A stretch of DNA of 64,000 nucleotides from Amborella trichopoda (lineage: Eukaryota > Streptophyta > Magnoliopsida > Amborellales > Amborellaceae). Under the pieces are notes generated by a model that was given only the letters and a program-made list of their open reading frames with translations, did not search any database and was not told the DNA's origin. Position 1 is the first letter of the stretch. Each line of letters starts with the position of its first letter. Shown piece by piece: positions 1-12,763 of the stretch. The DNA is taken from assembly GCF_000471905.2 (NCBI RefSeq), contig NW_006496103.1, positions 412,450 through 476,449 of the forward strand. Reading direction: 5' to 3'. Position numbers and translations under genes: made by a program.

Positions 1-1210
1 TCTTCGCTCTCCTCGTTCTCTCTCTTTCCCTCCTCTCTCTCTCCTCTTCCTCTTCTATCTCTTATCCCTTCTTCTCCTCTTCTTCTTACCTTCTCACTGC
101 CGCTCTCCTCCATCCTCTCTCCCCTCCTTTCTCCCCCTCTTCTTCTTTCATCCTTTCCTCGGATGGCGATACAACCTATTGTCCACCTCCTTTCTTTCAC
201 CTATTCCCTCTTCTTTTCTTTTGTGTCCTCTTCTTTCTTTCTCTTTTCTCCCCCAGACAGCGACATAAACCGCCATCTACATTTCTCTTCCATTTCCCTT
301 CCATTTCCCTTCTCCTCTCGTTTCTTTTCTTCTTTCTCTTTTCTCTTCCTACTCTTCTTGTCTGTCATGTTGTCTCTTTCTTCTATCTTTCTTCCATCAC
401 CACCCCAGACGGCAGCGTGAGTTGCTGCCTTTATCTCTTCCTTCTCTCTCTTTACTCCCCTGGATGGCTATAAAAGTTGTCGTCCATATCTCTCATCTAC
501 TCCTCTATTCTCTCTTCTCTCTATTAAATGTCCTCTCTATTCTCTTCATCTTCTCCTCTCGCTCCTCATTCTCACTTTCTATTCTCCCTTAATCTCTGGT
601 TTCCTTTCTCCCTCCTCATATTTTATCTTCCATCCTTCCTCTCTAATCTTTCTCTGTTCTTCTATCTCTCTCCCTCTTCTCCCTTATCATCTTTCTTTAC
701 TCTTTCATCCATATACTCAAAATATCATGGGTTTCTCATTAAGAAGGCATAGTAAGTTTGCTGAATTGATAAGGAACCAATGACACCTCCCACCATTCAT
801 CTCCATTGTCTTCACACTTTTCCTCTCGGACTCACGTGTATGCATATTTCCTCACCCAGACAAGCCCGGGTCCTTTGACCCACTTGTCTGGATATTTTTA
901 TATGTGTGTATGGTCACAAGAAGGAAGAAAGGACGCCAAGGGAGGCGAGCCCGAACCAGTCTCAGTCTTAGAGGGCTTTCTTCGTGATCTAAGAGGGCAC
1001 CTGCATGAGCCAGCCTGAGCGTATCATGGACCCGTGGGAGGTAAATTCTACCTCACAAGCAAAATTCTTCTCTCATCGGTTGGTATTTCTACCTGCGTCC
1101 TCCCTACGCGGTTCTGAGAGAACGATCTTAAGTCTCGGGTCCAGCTCGAAACCCATGACCATGACACCAGGTTGACCGGACCCGGAGGGCGAGACCGAGA
1201 AGCCTGACCA
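1..1210 (+). repeat. 5' LTR of element A (right-hand part only)
   Basis: Positions 1-790 are pyrimidine-rich (TCTCC/TTTCC runs) and 720-1210 is a more complex tail. Both match 39.7-40917 in the same order, including the shared stretches around 725-790 and 40435-40490 and the common ending GCCTGACCA. The match stops at 1210 on this side and 40917 on the other, which places the LTR end there. The start of this LTR lies left of the window. Proteins readable from the pyrimidine-rich part are Ser/Phe/Leu strings without family resemblance. Confidence 0.75.
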
Positions 1211-1212
1211 GC

Positions 1213-1231
1213 TTAGAGACCTCGCTAGGGA
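1213..1231 (+). other. Primer-binding-site-like segment of A
   Basis: Immediately after the LTR end comes GC and then a stretch similar to the matching place in element B (TTGGGGACTCCACTGGGGA on its coding strand). The place and the conservation between two elements support a PBS. I do not assign the tRNA. Confidence 0.5.
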
Positions 1232-2839
1232 TACACTACCCCAACATCGGATCATTCTCGCTTGGCTCTCCTTTTGTCTTTCCTTGCTTTCTACACACAC
1301 ACATGACTTTGGAGTTGATCAACCCCTTTTTTCGAGTCGGGGATTTTATGAACCCTGTACTTGTGAATCCCCCTAGGGATCAAGCTCTGCGAGCTTTGCT
1401 CCCAACCTTCCTTCTGAGCATCGACCTGGCATCATACTCTAGGGTTCTCAACCGAATTGAGGGGAGGAGGGATGTGAAGATCCCTTACTCCTCACCTCCC
1501 AGCATTGATAGACCTTCTGCCAACGCTCCTTGCATTGGTGGCACATCAGCCACCTCACACTGCATGCACCCTGCTACCGGCAAGTGACTTACCGGTCCTA
1601 CTACTTGGGACAGCGACAAGGCTACCCCTTTCTTTTCTGCAGCCGGCAGTTCATCTGCGGCCACTCCTGTGGGTCATAACAAGAAAACCCCTCATTCCCT
1701 TCCTCCTCCAGTCCTCATATTGAGAGACTTGACACACCAAAGAGGAGGTTCAAGAACCTCCACCTTCCACACACTCACCAAGGCTCGTGGTTCATCCACT
1801 CGAGCTACACCCCAGGGCAACCCTCAGGTAGCTTCAGGTCATCTTCAGGGTTTGGGCCTTCTCGGACCGTGCCCACCACATTATGTTCATGTGCATCGCA
1901 CTGCTCTGGGTAGCCCGGCCAATGTACTCTCCCAAGGACATGTATGCTCACCCTGTGAGGAAGGGTCACACGGCCATTTCCTCACAAACACCTACTCACA
2001 ACACTGAGATTTCTAACCCAAAGCTGTCGCTCGAGCCCGAGATGACCCCCAGGTCACCCAAAACCCCTCTTCAAAGGGAGCGCACTCGTCGGCCCTGCAG
2101 TCTACACCTAGATCCTGATCGGAGGGCCGTTGGTAGCCAATTCCTCCCCTGATCGCCCCACTTTCGCCTGTGAAACCTTTGCAGACATGGTGCTAGTTTT
2201 CCCCAAGAGTACCATCCTACAATACCCTCTTCAGGCCCATGCTCCCTTTAGGATTCAAAATTGAACTCAAGGCAAACCTCCCTTCACCGCCGAGACCGCC
2301 GAGACCCTTTAGGACAGTCCAAAAAGGCCAAAGTGATTGTCGTTGATGGCCACTATCCCTTGCCTCTGCTCATAGAGGTGGCCCTAACCTATTTGGAGGA
2401 GGTCGACTGTTCTCAATCACGGTCTGTTTCTCAGTTCCAGAAGCAAATACACTGGAACTTGAGGACCAAACATGAGAGTGGCGTACGGATTGGGCCAAAG
2501 AAGAGGCTTGGAAGTCCCAGGGTAAGCAATCCTCTCAATCCCCTATCTAAAAATCCTTTCTACCCATTACTAATGGGAACCAAGCCCGAAGAAACGAGGG
2601 TAGAAACTTTCGCAGTCATCATCACCCTTGGCGATGACCCAAGTCCGCAACATCCACGGTCCCAAGACCATCGCGAACTGATCCTTGCCCGGTCCGCTTT
2701 CAGGGCCAAAACTTTTCGGGGAAAAGCCCATCCCTGCTGATTGGCGTCTCATACCCAATTTTTTGGGTTTCCAAGGTTTTTACCACACAAGGGACCTCTC
2801 CTTTTGAAGAAAGAGTTAGCGTGTTGGACATTGATCTGC
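1232..2839 (+). other. Leader / gag-upstream region of A
   Basis: A region of 1.6 kb between PBS and recognisable gag. Around 1300-1500 it resembles the corresponding part of element B (about 32300-32480 on the - strand). It holds several open stretches (for example 1303-1587, 1669-2007 and 2261-2740), none with a family I know. The 2261-2740 stretch is basic and may be a diverged N-terminal gag extension. Tat-like elements often have a long leader or an extra ORF before gag. Confidence 0.45.
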
Positions 2840-4440
2840 CCGGTGATGAATCTCAAGAGAGGCTGACCCGGCTCGAAGATATGATAAACCGAATGATGGA
2901 GAAGGTAGAACGGATGGAAAGTGCTAGGCCCACCATGAATTCATCTCATCATGGGGCTAACTCTCCACCGCTTTCCCACCCACTCAAATAACCTCTAAAG
3001 CAGCCACCTCCTCCTAACTCTCATGATCATTCTTCTCGACGTCAGGTCTCTCAAGACGACATTGATGCTATGGTTAGCCATAGCCTGTAGGGTAGGCAGA
3101 TCCTTGGGATACGAAAGACGTCCCTTTATAAAAAGCCCTACCCTCTTACATCGACTCCCTCCCTTTCCCACCTTATTATCAGAAAGGGAGGTTCATTGTC
3201 TTCAACGGCATGAGTTCTCCCTGCCAACACATCGCCCACTTTACCTCAGCATGCCAAGAGTTGGCCACTGACAAGAGGCTCCTCCTCTACCAGGTCATCG
3301 AGACCCTCGATGGACCGACTTTCCAATGATATGCCCGACTTCCGCCAAACTCGGTGCAAACCTGGGAAGAGATGGAGCACTTGTTTTACAAGCACTTCTA
3401 CGAAGTTTAAAGATAGGTGCAAACACTATGACCTAGGATCTGGGAGAGCCAGTGGATCAATTCATCACGAGATGGAGAGATCAGACTACATACTAGACAA
3501 ACTCTATGCCTGAGATCGATGTAGTCCAGACCTGTGTACGAAGCATGCGGCCAAAGATCTCCCTACATGTTGAAACTTCAAACCCCACCTCTATGTCAAA
3601 TCTGATTTCCAAGTCAGTCTGCATAGAAAGCCTCTATAGGCACCGTGGCGGATCCCAAACACAATCGCTAAGTGGTGGAAACAACCAGAATTTCAGTAGT
3701 TCTCGCCCTAATTTTCAAGGCAATCAGCAAAGAAGGGAGACTAGTACTGCCATCACCATCTCTGACCCTATAAAAGACCAGTGCCGAACACTTGATTTCT
3801 CCAAAGGTGTGGCCCCCGCTAATTCCCTGGGGACACCTAAGACAGAGCCACAACCACCTCGGACCTATAACAAGGTACCTTCACCTCCAAACCTTTACCA
3901 AAAGTATTACTGGGAGGAAAAGAAAGAACAAAGTTTAGAGCTTCAATAACGAGTGGGTCCTCGCTCTACTCCAAATGTTTCTGCAACAGGAAATGATTGC
4001 CTTGCCCGGTAGAAGGCAGTAGGAAGAGGGTGAACTCGCCACCCGTGGAAATTATTGTGCATATCATAGAATATTGGGGCATTCTAGTCAGGAGTTCTTT
4101 ACCCTCAAGGATCACATTGAGGCCTTACTCCAAAGAGGACAAATTCTGCTAGACGCCCTCAAAAGGGCCTTTAGGGCAGCTAAGGCGACCTACGTCGTGA
4201 CAATTCATGAAGAGGGACAAATAGATTGCTCTGATGAACTGCCGCCAGATCTCCTCCTGACAATGTTCGTTATGATGATCTAGGATGGGGTCATTACATC
4301 GCAACCGTCGAGACAACCTAGCCTTGTTGCCCAAGGGACCGAGCACCTCTGGTGCCCCTACCACCAGGTGCATGGCAACGAATTGGCCGAATTCTTCACA
4401 TTTCGGGCTTAAATGCAAGAGAAGGTTAAAAGGGGACACC
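2840..4440 (+). pseudogene. gag region of element A (decayed)
   Basis: The order seen is a charged helix-like stretch near 2850-2930, then a QDDIDAMV motif near 3050, then KKPYP and a gag-core segment ending in a WEEMEHLFYKHFYE motif near 3365-3410. A Gln/Pro-rich stretch follows, then a Cys/His segment near 4050-4110 with HSSQEFFTLKDHIEALLQRG, and a second similar segment near 4350-4410. These match retrotransposon gag of plant Tat-like Ty3/gypsy elements, where the Cys/His part binds nucleic acid and gag packages the RNA in virus-like particles. The same order is read in element B at 31205-29733 on the - strand. The frame is broken several times, so this is a fossil and no working protein is implied. 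Confidence 0.75.
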
Positions 4441-5780
4441 TCATGGTCGAAGCCCTAGTCACCATTTTTGGGAACAACACTCGAGAGGTCTCCCAAGTGC
4501 AAGGCCCTCATAGTAATGTGCCGCCTGATCCTGTCAAGTGGGACAAGCCCTCCACTTCTAAACCATGGCATATCTATCGAGGGCGAAATCAAATGATATC
4601 CATGAAAAGGGAGGCAATCCGTCAAGCACTGCCGGCACCCAAGCCTTGTGAGACCTGCAACATTGTGCTAACAAAGGATGGGGGGAAAAGCAGACAAGCA
4701 TCGAAGCTTACTCATCGGAAGAGGAAGATTCCTCCGCCCCCAGTTGAGGCTGAATTTCTTTTGCCTGTCCCTCCATTCCAACTTTGCAAGACTTCATCCC
4801 TAAACTGATCACTGTCGCGGACCAAGGCCTATAAACTAATCTAAAAGGGATCCTATCTCTAATAAGGGTGACGGTGCTAAAAGCACCCCTCAATTTTCCA
4901 AGCAGGATGAAGACCTAAAAGATCTCCTACACACGTCCAATCTATGTGATGACATTAAAAGCTACCCGGTTTGGTCTAGTTTGAGTGATGACCCTAAAAT
5001 CTCTCACCCTTCTTCTATCCCCAATTCTTCGAACCCTTCTTCTTCTAACCCCTTCCTTGTAAGTTCAACCTTCAAATTCCCAGACTTTGAGGCTCTTGAT
5101 CAAGAGCTCAAAGATTGTAATATCAGCAAGCGGCATAAAAAACAACTCAGGAAGATGATGGCCCAAGCTACCGGAGTTCCATCGGTCGTTGATGCCTTGG
5201 GATCTAGATCTGAGAAGAGGCTTTCTCTTGCTAATGAAAAGCTTATGGGATAGTACAGGGGCCTTAAGTTACAGAAGTCATGATTATTTTCCGTGCCAGA
5301 ACAACAATTGGGGGAATAAAAAAGGAAAGTGCTCATGAAGCGTGTCTCATGGAACGGTCCATGCTTACCAAATTAGCCTAAGGTATGGGAAAGGATTACC
5401 GCCACTCATACATAGGCTCTAGAAGCCAAAGCTCCAAAAGTATCTGGGTCTGTCGCTCATCCCGTACCCAAAAACCCCAACTAGTCTGCCACCACTCCTT
5501 AAATACCCAAGATCACCATTGGTCTCGTACATCAATCTACCTCCAAAGCCTCAGTCTCCATTGACCTCCACTTTGCCCATTGCCCAGCCTAGTCAGTCTA
5601 CATTAGACTCGACTATGTAGCCAAGCCAGTCGGCACCACCTCTGGCTATGCAGTCTCCACCTACTCAGATTCTTCAACCTCTCTAATCCATCCCGATTGC
5701 ACAACCGGGTCAACTGGAGGCCCGAAACATCCATCCACCACCTGAACCCCTGGCGGGCTCAGGACCCCAAAGGGGTGATG
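4441..5780 (+). other. Gag-protease spacer of A, Pro/Ser-rich
   Basis: Low-complexity Pro/Ser/Gln-rich reading (for example around 4981-5253 and 5500-5760) with a short charged helix-like segment near 5080-5200 (KRHKKQLRKMMAQATGVPS). The equivalent part of B (about 28560-28800, - strand) carries a similar segment, KEMLAQAVG. The role is unknown; it is a linker between gag and protease in this element group. Confidence 0.5.
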
Positions 5781-6387
5781 ATGACAAAGTCAAATATGAA
5801 GTGGTCAGGCACCTAAGGAAACTCCCAACCTTGCTCAACATTTATGATGCCTTGATGCTCTCAAGAGATTACTGCATGGCCATGGCTCAAGCTCTCTCTT
5901 CCCCAGAGGTATATGAGATGGATCTGGATCTGGAACCCATCGAAGTGGATCCTACAATCCTGAACAATTGCATGGCCTTCACCTTCTCCGATGATGACCT
6001 CCTGTTGTCAGGAAAATTCCACAATTGGCTTCTCTTTGTGACTAGCGAACTACGTGCACATCTCATCAATTGCATCATGATAGATGGAGGATCAGCGATA
6101 AACCTTATTTCAAGGAGGATTCTCACCCGCCTTGAGTTGGGATCTGACGACCTCACGCCTACAAGCATCACGGTTTAGGGATTCAACCAGTCAGGAGAAA
6201 AGCTAGTCGGAACCATTTACCTTCATCTCAAGATCGGTGAACTAAATGATTATGCTCAATTCCACATAATCGACACTGACACCTCCTATAACGTGCTTCT
6301 CGGACGGTCTTGGATGCACCACCAAGGGGTGGTTCAATCAACACTCCACCAGTGCTTTAAGCACAACCAGGATGGGATGCAATACAC
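5781..6387 (+). pseudogene. Retropepsin-like protease region of A, cut by element D
   Basis: The reading includes VVRHLRKLPTLLNIYDALM, SGKFHNWLLFV, an MIDGGSAINLIS active-site-like motif near 6080 and a DTDTSYNVLLGR motif near 6275. These are the hallmarks of the aspartic protease found after gag in Tat/Athila-type Ty3/gypsy elements, where it matures the polyprotein. Element B has the same order at 28390-27534. Coding similarity stops at 6387, where D begins, and continues from 16401. It is fossil and broken. Confidence 0.8.
6383..6387. other. Left target-site copy of element D (tacac)
   Basis: Five bases directly left of the D LTR start TGTCACG. They match the five bases right of the other LTR (tacat, 16401-16405) at four of five positions. 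A 5-bp duplication is usual for Ty3/gypsy. Confidence 0.7.
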
Positions 6388-9169
6388 TGTCACGACCCCT
6401 CCCCCATCCCTTTACCATACCCGATAGAGGATGACAGGGTGCGGGTTCGTGATCTCGATGTAGCGTATATCACTGAGGTCGGAGTGGACTCAACACATTT
6501 ATCTCAGCAGTCAAAGCAAACTATGAAAAGAACTAGAACAATAATTCTAAGTACAGATGAACATTTAAAATTTGCAGAATCCATACATCATTAAAAGGGC
6601 ATTACATAAAATTCCTTCCAAAAATAGTACACTTGAGTCTGAGGCATCAGAGCCCAATGATACATTTTCCAAAATAAACAAAATTCAGGGCTAAACCGCC
6701 CAATTACATACAAGATCTGGGTCTCTTCTCAAGGACATCAACTGCCAACTGCAAAACACAAGCTTCTTGCCCCCGAACTGATGCCATCAATCTACAAACA
6801 GGGAGATACAGTGGGATGAGCTATAAAGCCTAGTTAGTCGATCTAGGTACTATGCATCATTATCGAATCTATTCATATATCATAAACAGCTCTTCCAATT
6901 ATAAGAAGTCATAATGCAGTAGTGTAAGTTAGAAATCAGATCAATGCATTAATTACAGACATCCTATTCAGATGTGAGGTATCATCCAGTCATTTAAATC
7001 ATCAACACTCCCATTTACTTTTCAATCATTACCCACTCATTTCTTTGTTCACCTACTCTCGAAGTAGAGGCCCTATCCATTAGGCTAAGCCAATCCCATT
7101 GCTTAAGACCTCTACCATATCTCAAGATGGAGGGCAATGACAAGTGGGTAAATCCACTTCATAATGCCCTCATACTCACGCACACGGCCCCAAGCACGCA
7201 GTGGGGTTTTCGATAGCATTTACCTTGCAAGGCATTAGTCACTAGTCTCATCATATAAACTTCGGAAGGGGGTGCCACCCTCCCATTCGATTTTCACCTA
7301 ACCCCATCCTATCATTCAGCAAGTTAAGAAACATTTCTTGCTTCACTTTTCTTAGTGTAAGAATATCCACTACCAATGAGTGCCCCATCACGTTGCCGCT
7401 AGTATCAGTATAATAGTATCCACTACCAATGGTTCTCCGATCGTGTAGCGGCCAATATCACAATACCTTAATAGAATAGTGCCCACTACCAATGGGTGTC
7501 CCATTGCGTAGTGGTCATTATCGTGGCATCATAACTTGCTCAAGAATTAAATTCATTCATGCTAAATTAGTACCTCATGACAGATAATTAAAATTTTCAT
7601 CATGCACAATATGAGTCTTACTCAGAACTATCCAGCAGTCACATAATATTATGACACCCAGCAAAGAATACCAATGTTATGAGAGCTATCATTATCGCAT
7701 TACGCCTAGCAAACAACATTAGTATTATGACACTCATCATGTAGGGTTTGTCATGGAATTATCACAGTAGTATGGCATTATCAATTTTCACATAACGCAT
7801 AGCTGCCTAGCACTGTTGACATAACACTATGGCATTTAGTATTCATCACATGAAAACAATCACTCCGGTCGCGAACGTCGCTCATGTAGCAATGTCATGC
7901 CTAGTGCTACACGAAGGCGTTACGCACATGGCGTTACATGCCCGGTGTTACACGCACGGTGTTATGCTCTCGGTGCTACATGCGTGGCGTTAAATGCACG
8001 ATGCTACGCGCTTGTCACTATGCGTGGTGTTACATGCACGGTGCTACGCGCTTGGCACTACGTGCACAGCGTTACACACACGAAACAAAATGAGTAATAG
8101 TATTAGGAGATCTTGCAACTAGGAATAGTGGCATACCATCACATTTCGGGGCCCATCTCATAACTCATACAGAATTTTATCCAGGTGCAAAAGCAAACTT
8201 GAAATAGACAAGCATATCTTTCATTCGAAACTTGTTTGGCCTCATTTGGACACCATTTGACTACTGGAAACTCGATGTACGAACTTTCACAGTTTTGAAA
8301 ATTCTCATTATCAAGTTTAACATGCTTTAAAGAACACTTAACATTTCGCCAAGATAACTCTCGATGCAAAATCTTGCCCATATTAAACTAGTCTCACAAG
8401 TGAACTATTTCACAAATCTTCACGATTACAAATATCATTTACATTGCTCAATCAATCATGGAATTTAAAGGCATAAATCTAAAACTTAAATCCCATTTCA
8501 ACCCATTCACGCTCATAGTTTTAATCTTATCATTTTACTTGCTTTCAATACTAAAAAAAAAAATTGGTTGCAATAAAAGTTATTGATGCATAGATACTAA
8601 ACCCACTTACCTGATGTTCACAGCGTCTTCAAATCTCCCACTCGTAGGCCACCTCAAGGTCTAAGCAATGGCTTCTTCAAGGTAGTAGTTAACTCCCACT
8701 AGTTCTAGAGAGAGAAAGTGTAAGGGAAAAGTGAGCGGAATGGTGGAAAAAGGGGAGGGGAGAGGGCATAAGTACCCAAGGTAGGTGATGGTAACTGTAG
8801 CTGACGTGTACAGCTCTGACAGATGTGGTGCTGACATATACAACACTGAAAAGTGCAATGCTAACAGAGGGCACATCTTCCCTCTTCACTTACGGCGTTA
8901 ACTCTTCTCTGCCTTCACCCGTGGCGATACCCCAGTTCACAAGTGGTGATGCTCCAGTTCATGCGCGACGTTACCTTTGTACGAGCACGACGTTGCTCTT
9001 CCTCCCCTCTCTCTTCACACGCGGCACTAGGCCTCTCCTACACACACGACGCTCTAGGCCTCTCCTACACACACGACACTAGGCCTCTCTTACATGCACG
9101 ACGCTAGGCCTCTCCAACACATTAATTCCATGAGGGGTCTCGAGACTGGGAAAATTTGTGGTCCCCACA
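6388..9169 (-). repeat. 3' LTR of D (left copy)
   Basis: Length 2782 bp. It starts TGTCACGACCCC (on +) and ends in CCCCACA just before the purine tract. It matches 13686-16400 throughout. Internal repeats include a GGGTGCCCCAT-type unit of about 65 bp near 7370-7530. Confidence 0.85.
7880..8085. repeat. GC-rich short tandem array inside the D LTR
   Basis: Variants of a core of about 12-25 bp such as GCGTTACATGCACGG and GTGCTACGCGCTTGG repeat imperfectly. The other LTR has the same kind of array at about 15150-15320 with different copy order. A related CTAGGCCTCTC-type array lies at 8990-9120 and 16240-16350. These stand out by CG content from the AT-rich LTR around them. Confidence 0.6.
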
Positions 9170-9170
9170 T

Positions 9171-9187
9171 CAGGCCCCCCTTAAAAA
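9171..9187 (-). other. Polypurine tract of D
   Basis: On the - strand it reads AAGGGGGGCCTGA directly before the LTR start TGTGGGGACC. This is the usual primer for plus-strand synthesis in chromoviruses. Confidence 0.8.
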
Positions 9188-9189
9188 AG

Positions 9190-9560
9190 ACTTTGTCCTC
9201 AAAATCATATCATTATTAGTAAAAATGGTGGGGGTACTTCTCCCATATCTCTTCCTCTCGTTTTCATGTAGATTCTTCTCTCGAATGATATTTTCATTTT
9301 ACTCGGACAAGAGGGACTTCTTTACTTGCAAAACCTGTACCCTCCTGTCTAATATCCCAATTGGTCATTCATCATAAGTCAAGTCTTCTCTGAGCAGGAT
9401 CAGTTCGTACTTCATAACATGAGACGGGTCAGGCTGATATTTTCTTAGCAGTGATACATGAAATATTATGAATGTTGGCCAATTCAGGTGGCAAGGCAAG
9501 CAGGTATGCCATGTTCCCAACTCTTTACATGATTTCAAAAGGCTCAATGTAGCACGGGGC
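9190..9560 (-). pseudogene. Integrase C-terminus and chromodomain of D
   Basis: The - strand reads FHVSLLRKYQPDPSHV and then LREDLTYDE, which is the conserved start of the C-terminal chromodomain in Tekay-type chromoviruses. Arg/Lys-rich sequence follows up to the PPT. In this family the domain steers integration to chromatin carrying particular histone marks. Fossil. Confidence 0.75.
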
Positions 9561-10779
9561 TCAATTTTCCTTTCCCGTCAAATCTCATTATGCCCTTTCT
9601 CGATGATACCTTCAGGAAGACCTGATCACCTACTTTAAACTTGAGGTCTCTCCTGCGATTATCGGTGTAACTCATCTGCCAACTTTGGGCTGCCCTGGGC
9701 CGCTCTCAAATTAAGGCAATTTTCTTAGAGGTCATTTGAACAATTTTAAGCCCCATTAATTACCTTTTGCCCTCTCCATTCCAATAGATGAGTGACCTAC
9801 ACTTTCTTCTATATAAGGCCTCATAAGGCACCATTTGGGTACTGGCTTGGAAGCTGTTTTTTTAGGCAAATTCTATTAGAGGCAAATCGTCTTCCCAGCC
9901 TCCCATAAAGTCACTGACACACTCCCTTAACATGTCTTTCAAAATTTCGAATGGTTCTCTATGACTACCCATCTGTCTAGGGGTGAAAGACGATGCTAAA
10001 GGTAAGTCTAGTTCCCAAGGTTTTCTGTAGACTTGCCCAAAACCTCGAGGTAAACCTAGTGTCCCTATCAGACATGATGCTGATAGGTATATCATGTAAC
10101 CTTACAATTTCTCTGATGTATAATCGGGCCAGCTTATCTAGGGTTTAGGTCGTGTGGATTGGTAAGAAGTGAGCAGCTTTATTTTATTGGTCCACCACGA
10201 CCCAAATACTATCATGCCCCATGCTCGACCTTGAAAATGCATAAACAAATTCTATCGTGATGTGTTCCTATTTCCACTCTGGTATGGGCAATGGCTGTAA
10301 CAGCCCGGCAGGTTTCTGATGTTCTGCCTTGACTTGCTAACACCTCAAGCACTTAGCAACAAATTGTGCTACCTCCCCATTCATGTTGTTCCATCACAAG
10401 ATCTTTTCAGATCTTGGTACATCTTTGTACTTCCTGGGTGTACCGTGTAGCTAGAGTGGTGTGCTTCCTCCAGAACAGCTCTTTTTACACTTTAGTCATT
10501 AGGAACACATACTCGGCCTTTAAACCTTAACAATTCATCATTGCTCATAGTGAAATCCTCTTTCTCTTCCAATTTTATATCCTCAAGGATTTTCATAAGT
10601 TGAGGATCTTCTTTTTGTGCTATTCGGATTTGTTGAAAGAGATAGGGCTCTATTCTCATACACAAAAGCATTTCAACCCCATCATTGAGGGGTAGAGTTG
10701 GATGTTGTTCCATTGCATCCTCTAGTAATCCCATTTCTCGTACCATCAGGTGTGCCACTGATATTATGAATTTTTGGCT
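9561..10779 (-). pseudogene. Integrase region of D
   Basis: Read leftward: the zinc-binding N-terminal part near 10300-10480, the DDE core near 9900-10260, including a stretch resembling the usual TAFHPQTDGQ region near 9970-10000, and DMLRECVSDFMGGWEDDLPL at 9870-9935, typical of plant Ty3/gypsy integrase. In the family it joins cDNA to host DNA. Broken fossil. Confidence 0.75.
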
Positions 10780-11136
10780 TAAAGCATCGGCTACAGCATT
10801 AGTCTTGCCTGGATGGTAATCAATTGTATAGCCATAATCATTTAATAAGTCCATCCACTTCTTTGCCTCATATTCAATTCCTTTTGGAAAAATAGACACT
10901 TGAGGCTCTTATGATCCCTAAACACCTTATTGGGCCCTATAGAGGTAGTGTCTCCAAATCTTCAGCGCAAATACTACGACGGTAAGCTCCAATTCATGAG
11001 TTGGATAATTCTGCTTGTGCGACTTCAGCTGTCTGGAGGCATAGGCAATGACCTTACCTCTTTGCATGAGTACACATCCGAGCCCTTTATGTGAAGCATC
11101 GGTGTAAACCACAAAGTCCTCATTTCCATTAGGCAA
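10780..11136 (-). pseudogene. RNase H and connection domain of D
   Basis: Motifs seen are [35 protein letters not shown] and, leftward, DYHPGKTNAVADALS near 10790-10830. These are signature sequences of Ty3/gypsy RNase H, which removes RNA from the RNA/DNA hybrid. It lies between RT and integrase as in all chromoviruses. Fossil. Confidence 0.85.
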
Positions 11137-11149
11137 GGTCAGTATCGGG

Positions 11150-12070
11150 GTTGTGGTTAGTCTTTTCTTAAGTTCCTGGAAGCTTCTCTCACAGTCCTCT
11201 GACCTCCCAAATCTTACATTCTTCTAAGTTAGCCGAGTAAGGGGAAGTGCTATCTTTGAGAATCCCTCTACAAAGCACCACAGAAAACTACGAACTTTGG
11301 TCACATTGGTTAGTCTCTCCCACATAAGCACAACTTCAATCTTAAAGGGATCGACTGTGATCTCATCCTTAGAAATGATGTGACCCAGGAAGGTTACATT
11401 GGGGAGATAGAACTCACTCTTGCTAAATTTAGAATATAGTCTTTATGACTTCAAAGTTTGCAAGACAATTCTCATATGTTGTTCATGTAGTTCTCGACTC
11501 TCTGAATATATCAAGATATCATCAATAAAGACCACTACAACATCATCTAGGAATGGTCTTAACACCCTATTCATAACATCCATGAGCATATCGGGGGCAT
11601 TTGTTAACCCGAACGGCATCACAAGAAACTCATAGTGACCGTATCGAGTTCTAAAAGCGACCTTCAGGATGTCTCGCTCCTTGACTCATAATTGGTGATA
11701 ACCCGACTGAAGATCAATCTTCGAAAACACCTAGGCCCCTTAGAGCTGATAAAAAAGATCATCAATTCAAGGAAGGGGATATCTATTCTTCACATTACTT
11801 GGTTCAACTGCCTATAGTCAATACACAACCTCAGGGACCCATCCTCCTTCTTCACAAACAGGACTGGTGCACCCAGGGTGACACGTTGGGTGGGATGAAT
11901 CCCTTTTCCATCAATTCTTTCAACTTCTTCAACTCTGCTGGAGCCCTTCTATACAGAGATTTAGGAATGGGAATAGTTTCAGGGACTACATCTATCTCAA
12001 ATCAATCTCCCGTACTAAAGGTAGGGACAATAATTCTTCTGGAAATACTCAAGATATTCTCTTACTATTT
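11150..12070 (-). pseudogene. Reverse transcriptase region of D
   Basis: On the - strand [16 protein letters not shown] reads at about 11810-11858 and [18 protein letters not shown] at about 11490-11545; the latter holds the polymerase active-site box. Both are standard for Ty3/gypsy RT. The spacing between them fits a full-length domain. Fossil, broken. Confidence 0.85.
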
Positions 12071-12118
12071 GTATCCCTTCTAGCTGGGACTAAACATCCC
12101 GATTCTCTACTACATGGG

Positions 12119-12763
12119 CTAGCTATTAGCCAGGAGGCGAGAGGCCCAAAGAGCAGAAATAAAGTGTAGAGGGAGAGTATCCCTAGTGCCCTCGAAGTGT
12201 AGCTCAATTTGACCAGAGCGTTTAAAGGTCACCATCTTTTCATGGCAATTGACGGTGGCATGGTGCTTATACAACCAATCCATGCCCAGAATAACATCAA
12301 AATCCTGAATATCTAGAATGATCAAGTTCACAGGCAGGTCACACCCATCAATTGTAATTCCACACTGTCTATAAATCCTATCAGTTTCCATAGAATCCCC
12401 CACAGACATGCACACTACTAGAGTAAAATCAAGACATGCAAACTCAAAACTTAAATAGCACGTAAAACGGGGTGCGATAAAAGAGTGAGAGGAACCAGGG
12501 TCAATTAAGACTCTAGCTTTAGCACCACAACTAGAGATCGTACCTCTAATCACTGAGGTGGATGCCTTAGCTTCTTGTTCGGTGAGGGAAAGCACTCGTC
12601 CTTGCGTCTTTAATCGATCCTTTATCTTCATCATAGGGTAATCCTTAACCCAATGGTCGGGCTTGTCACACCTGAGGCACACATTCCGCTTCTTATAACA
12701 TTCGACGAAAGTGTGGTTGTCCTTCCAGCAATGAGAATAGACCGGGCGTCGATCATTCTCCAT
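12119..12763 (-). pseudogene. Zinc knuckle and protease region of D
   Basis: An open stretch of 214 codons. The N-terminal 50 residues carry a gag-type CCHC knuckle region (CLRCDKPDHWVKDYP). LIDPGSSHSFIAPRF near residue 86 is the aspartic protease active-site region, and DVILGMDWLYKHHATVNC near residue 160 is its conserved C-terminal part. This is the gag-pro junction of chromoviruses. It is the longest open piece of D but lies in a fossil. Confidence 0.85.

Noticed and set aside
1303-2740. Several + frames of 70-160 codons before gag of A
   Set aside because: Possible N-terminal extension of gag but no recognisable family; kept as leader, not called genes.
11420-12083. + strand frames across the RT region of D
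   Set aside because: Shadows of the - strand reverse transcriptase, whose motifs are clear on the other strand.
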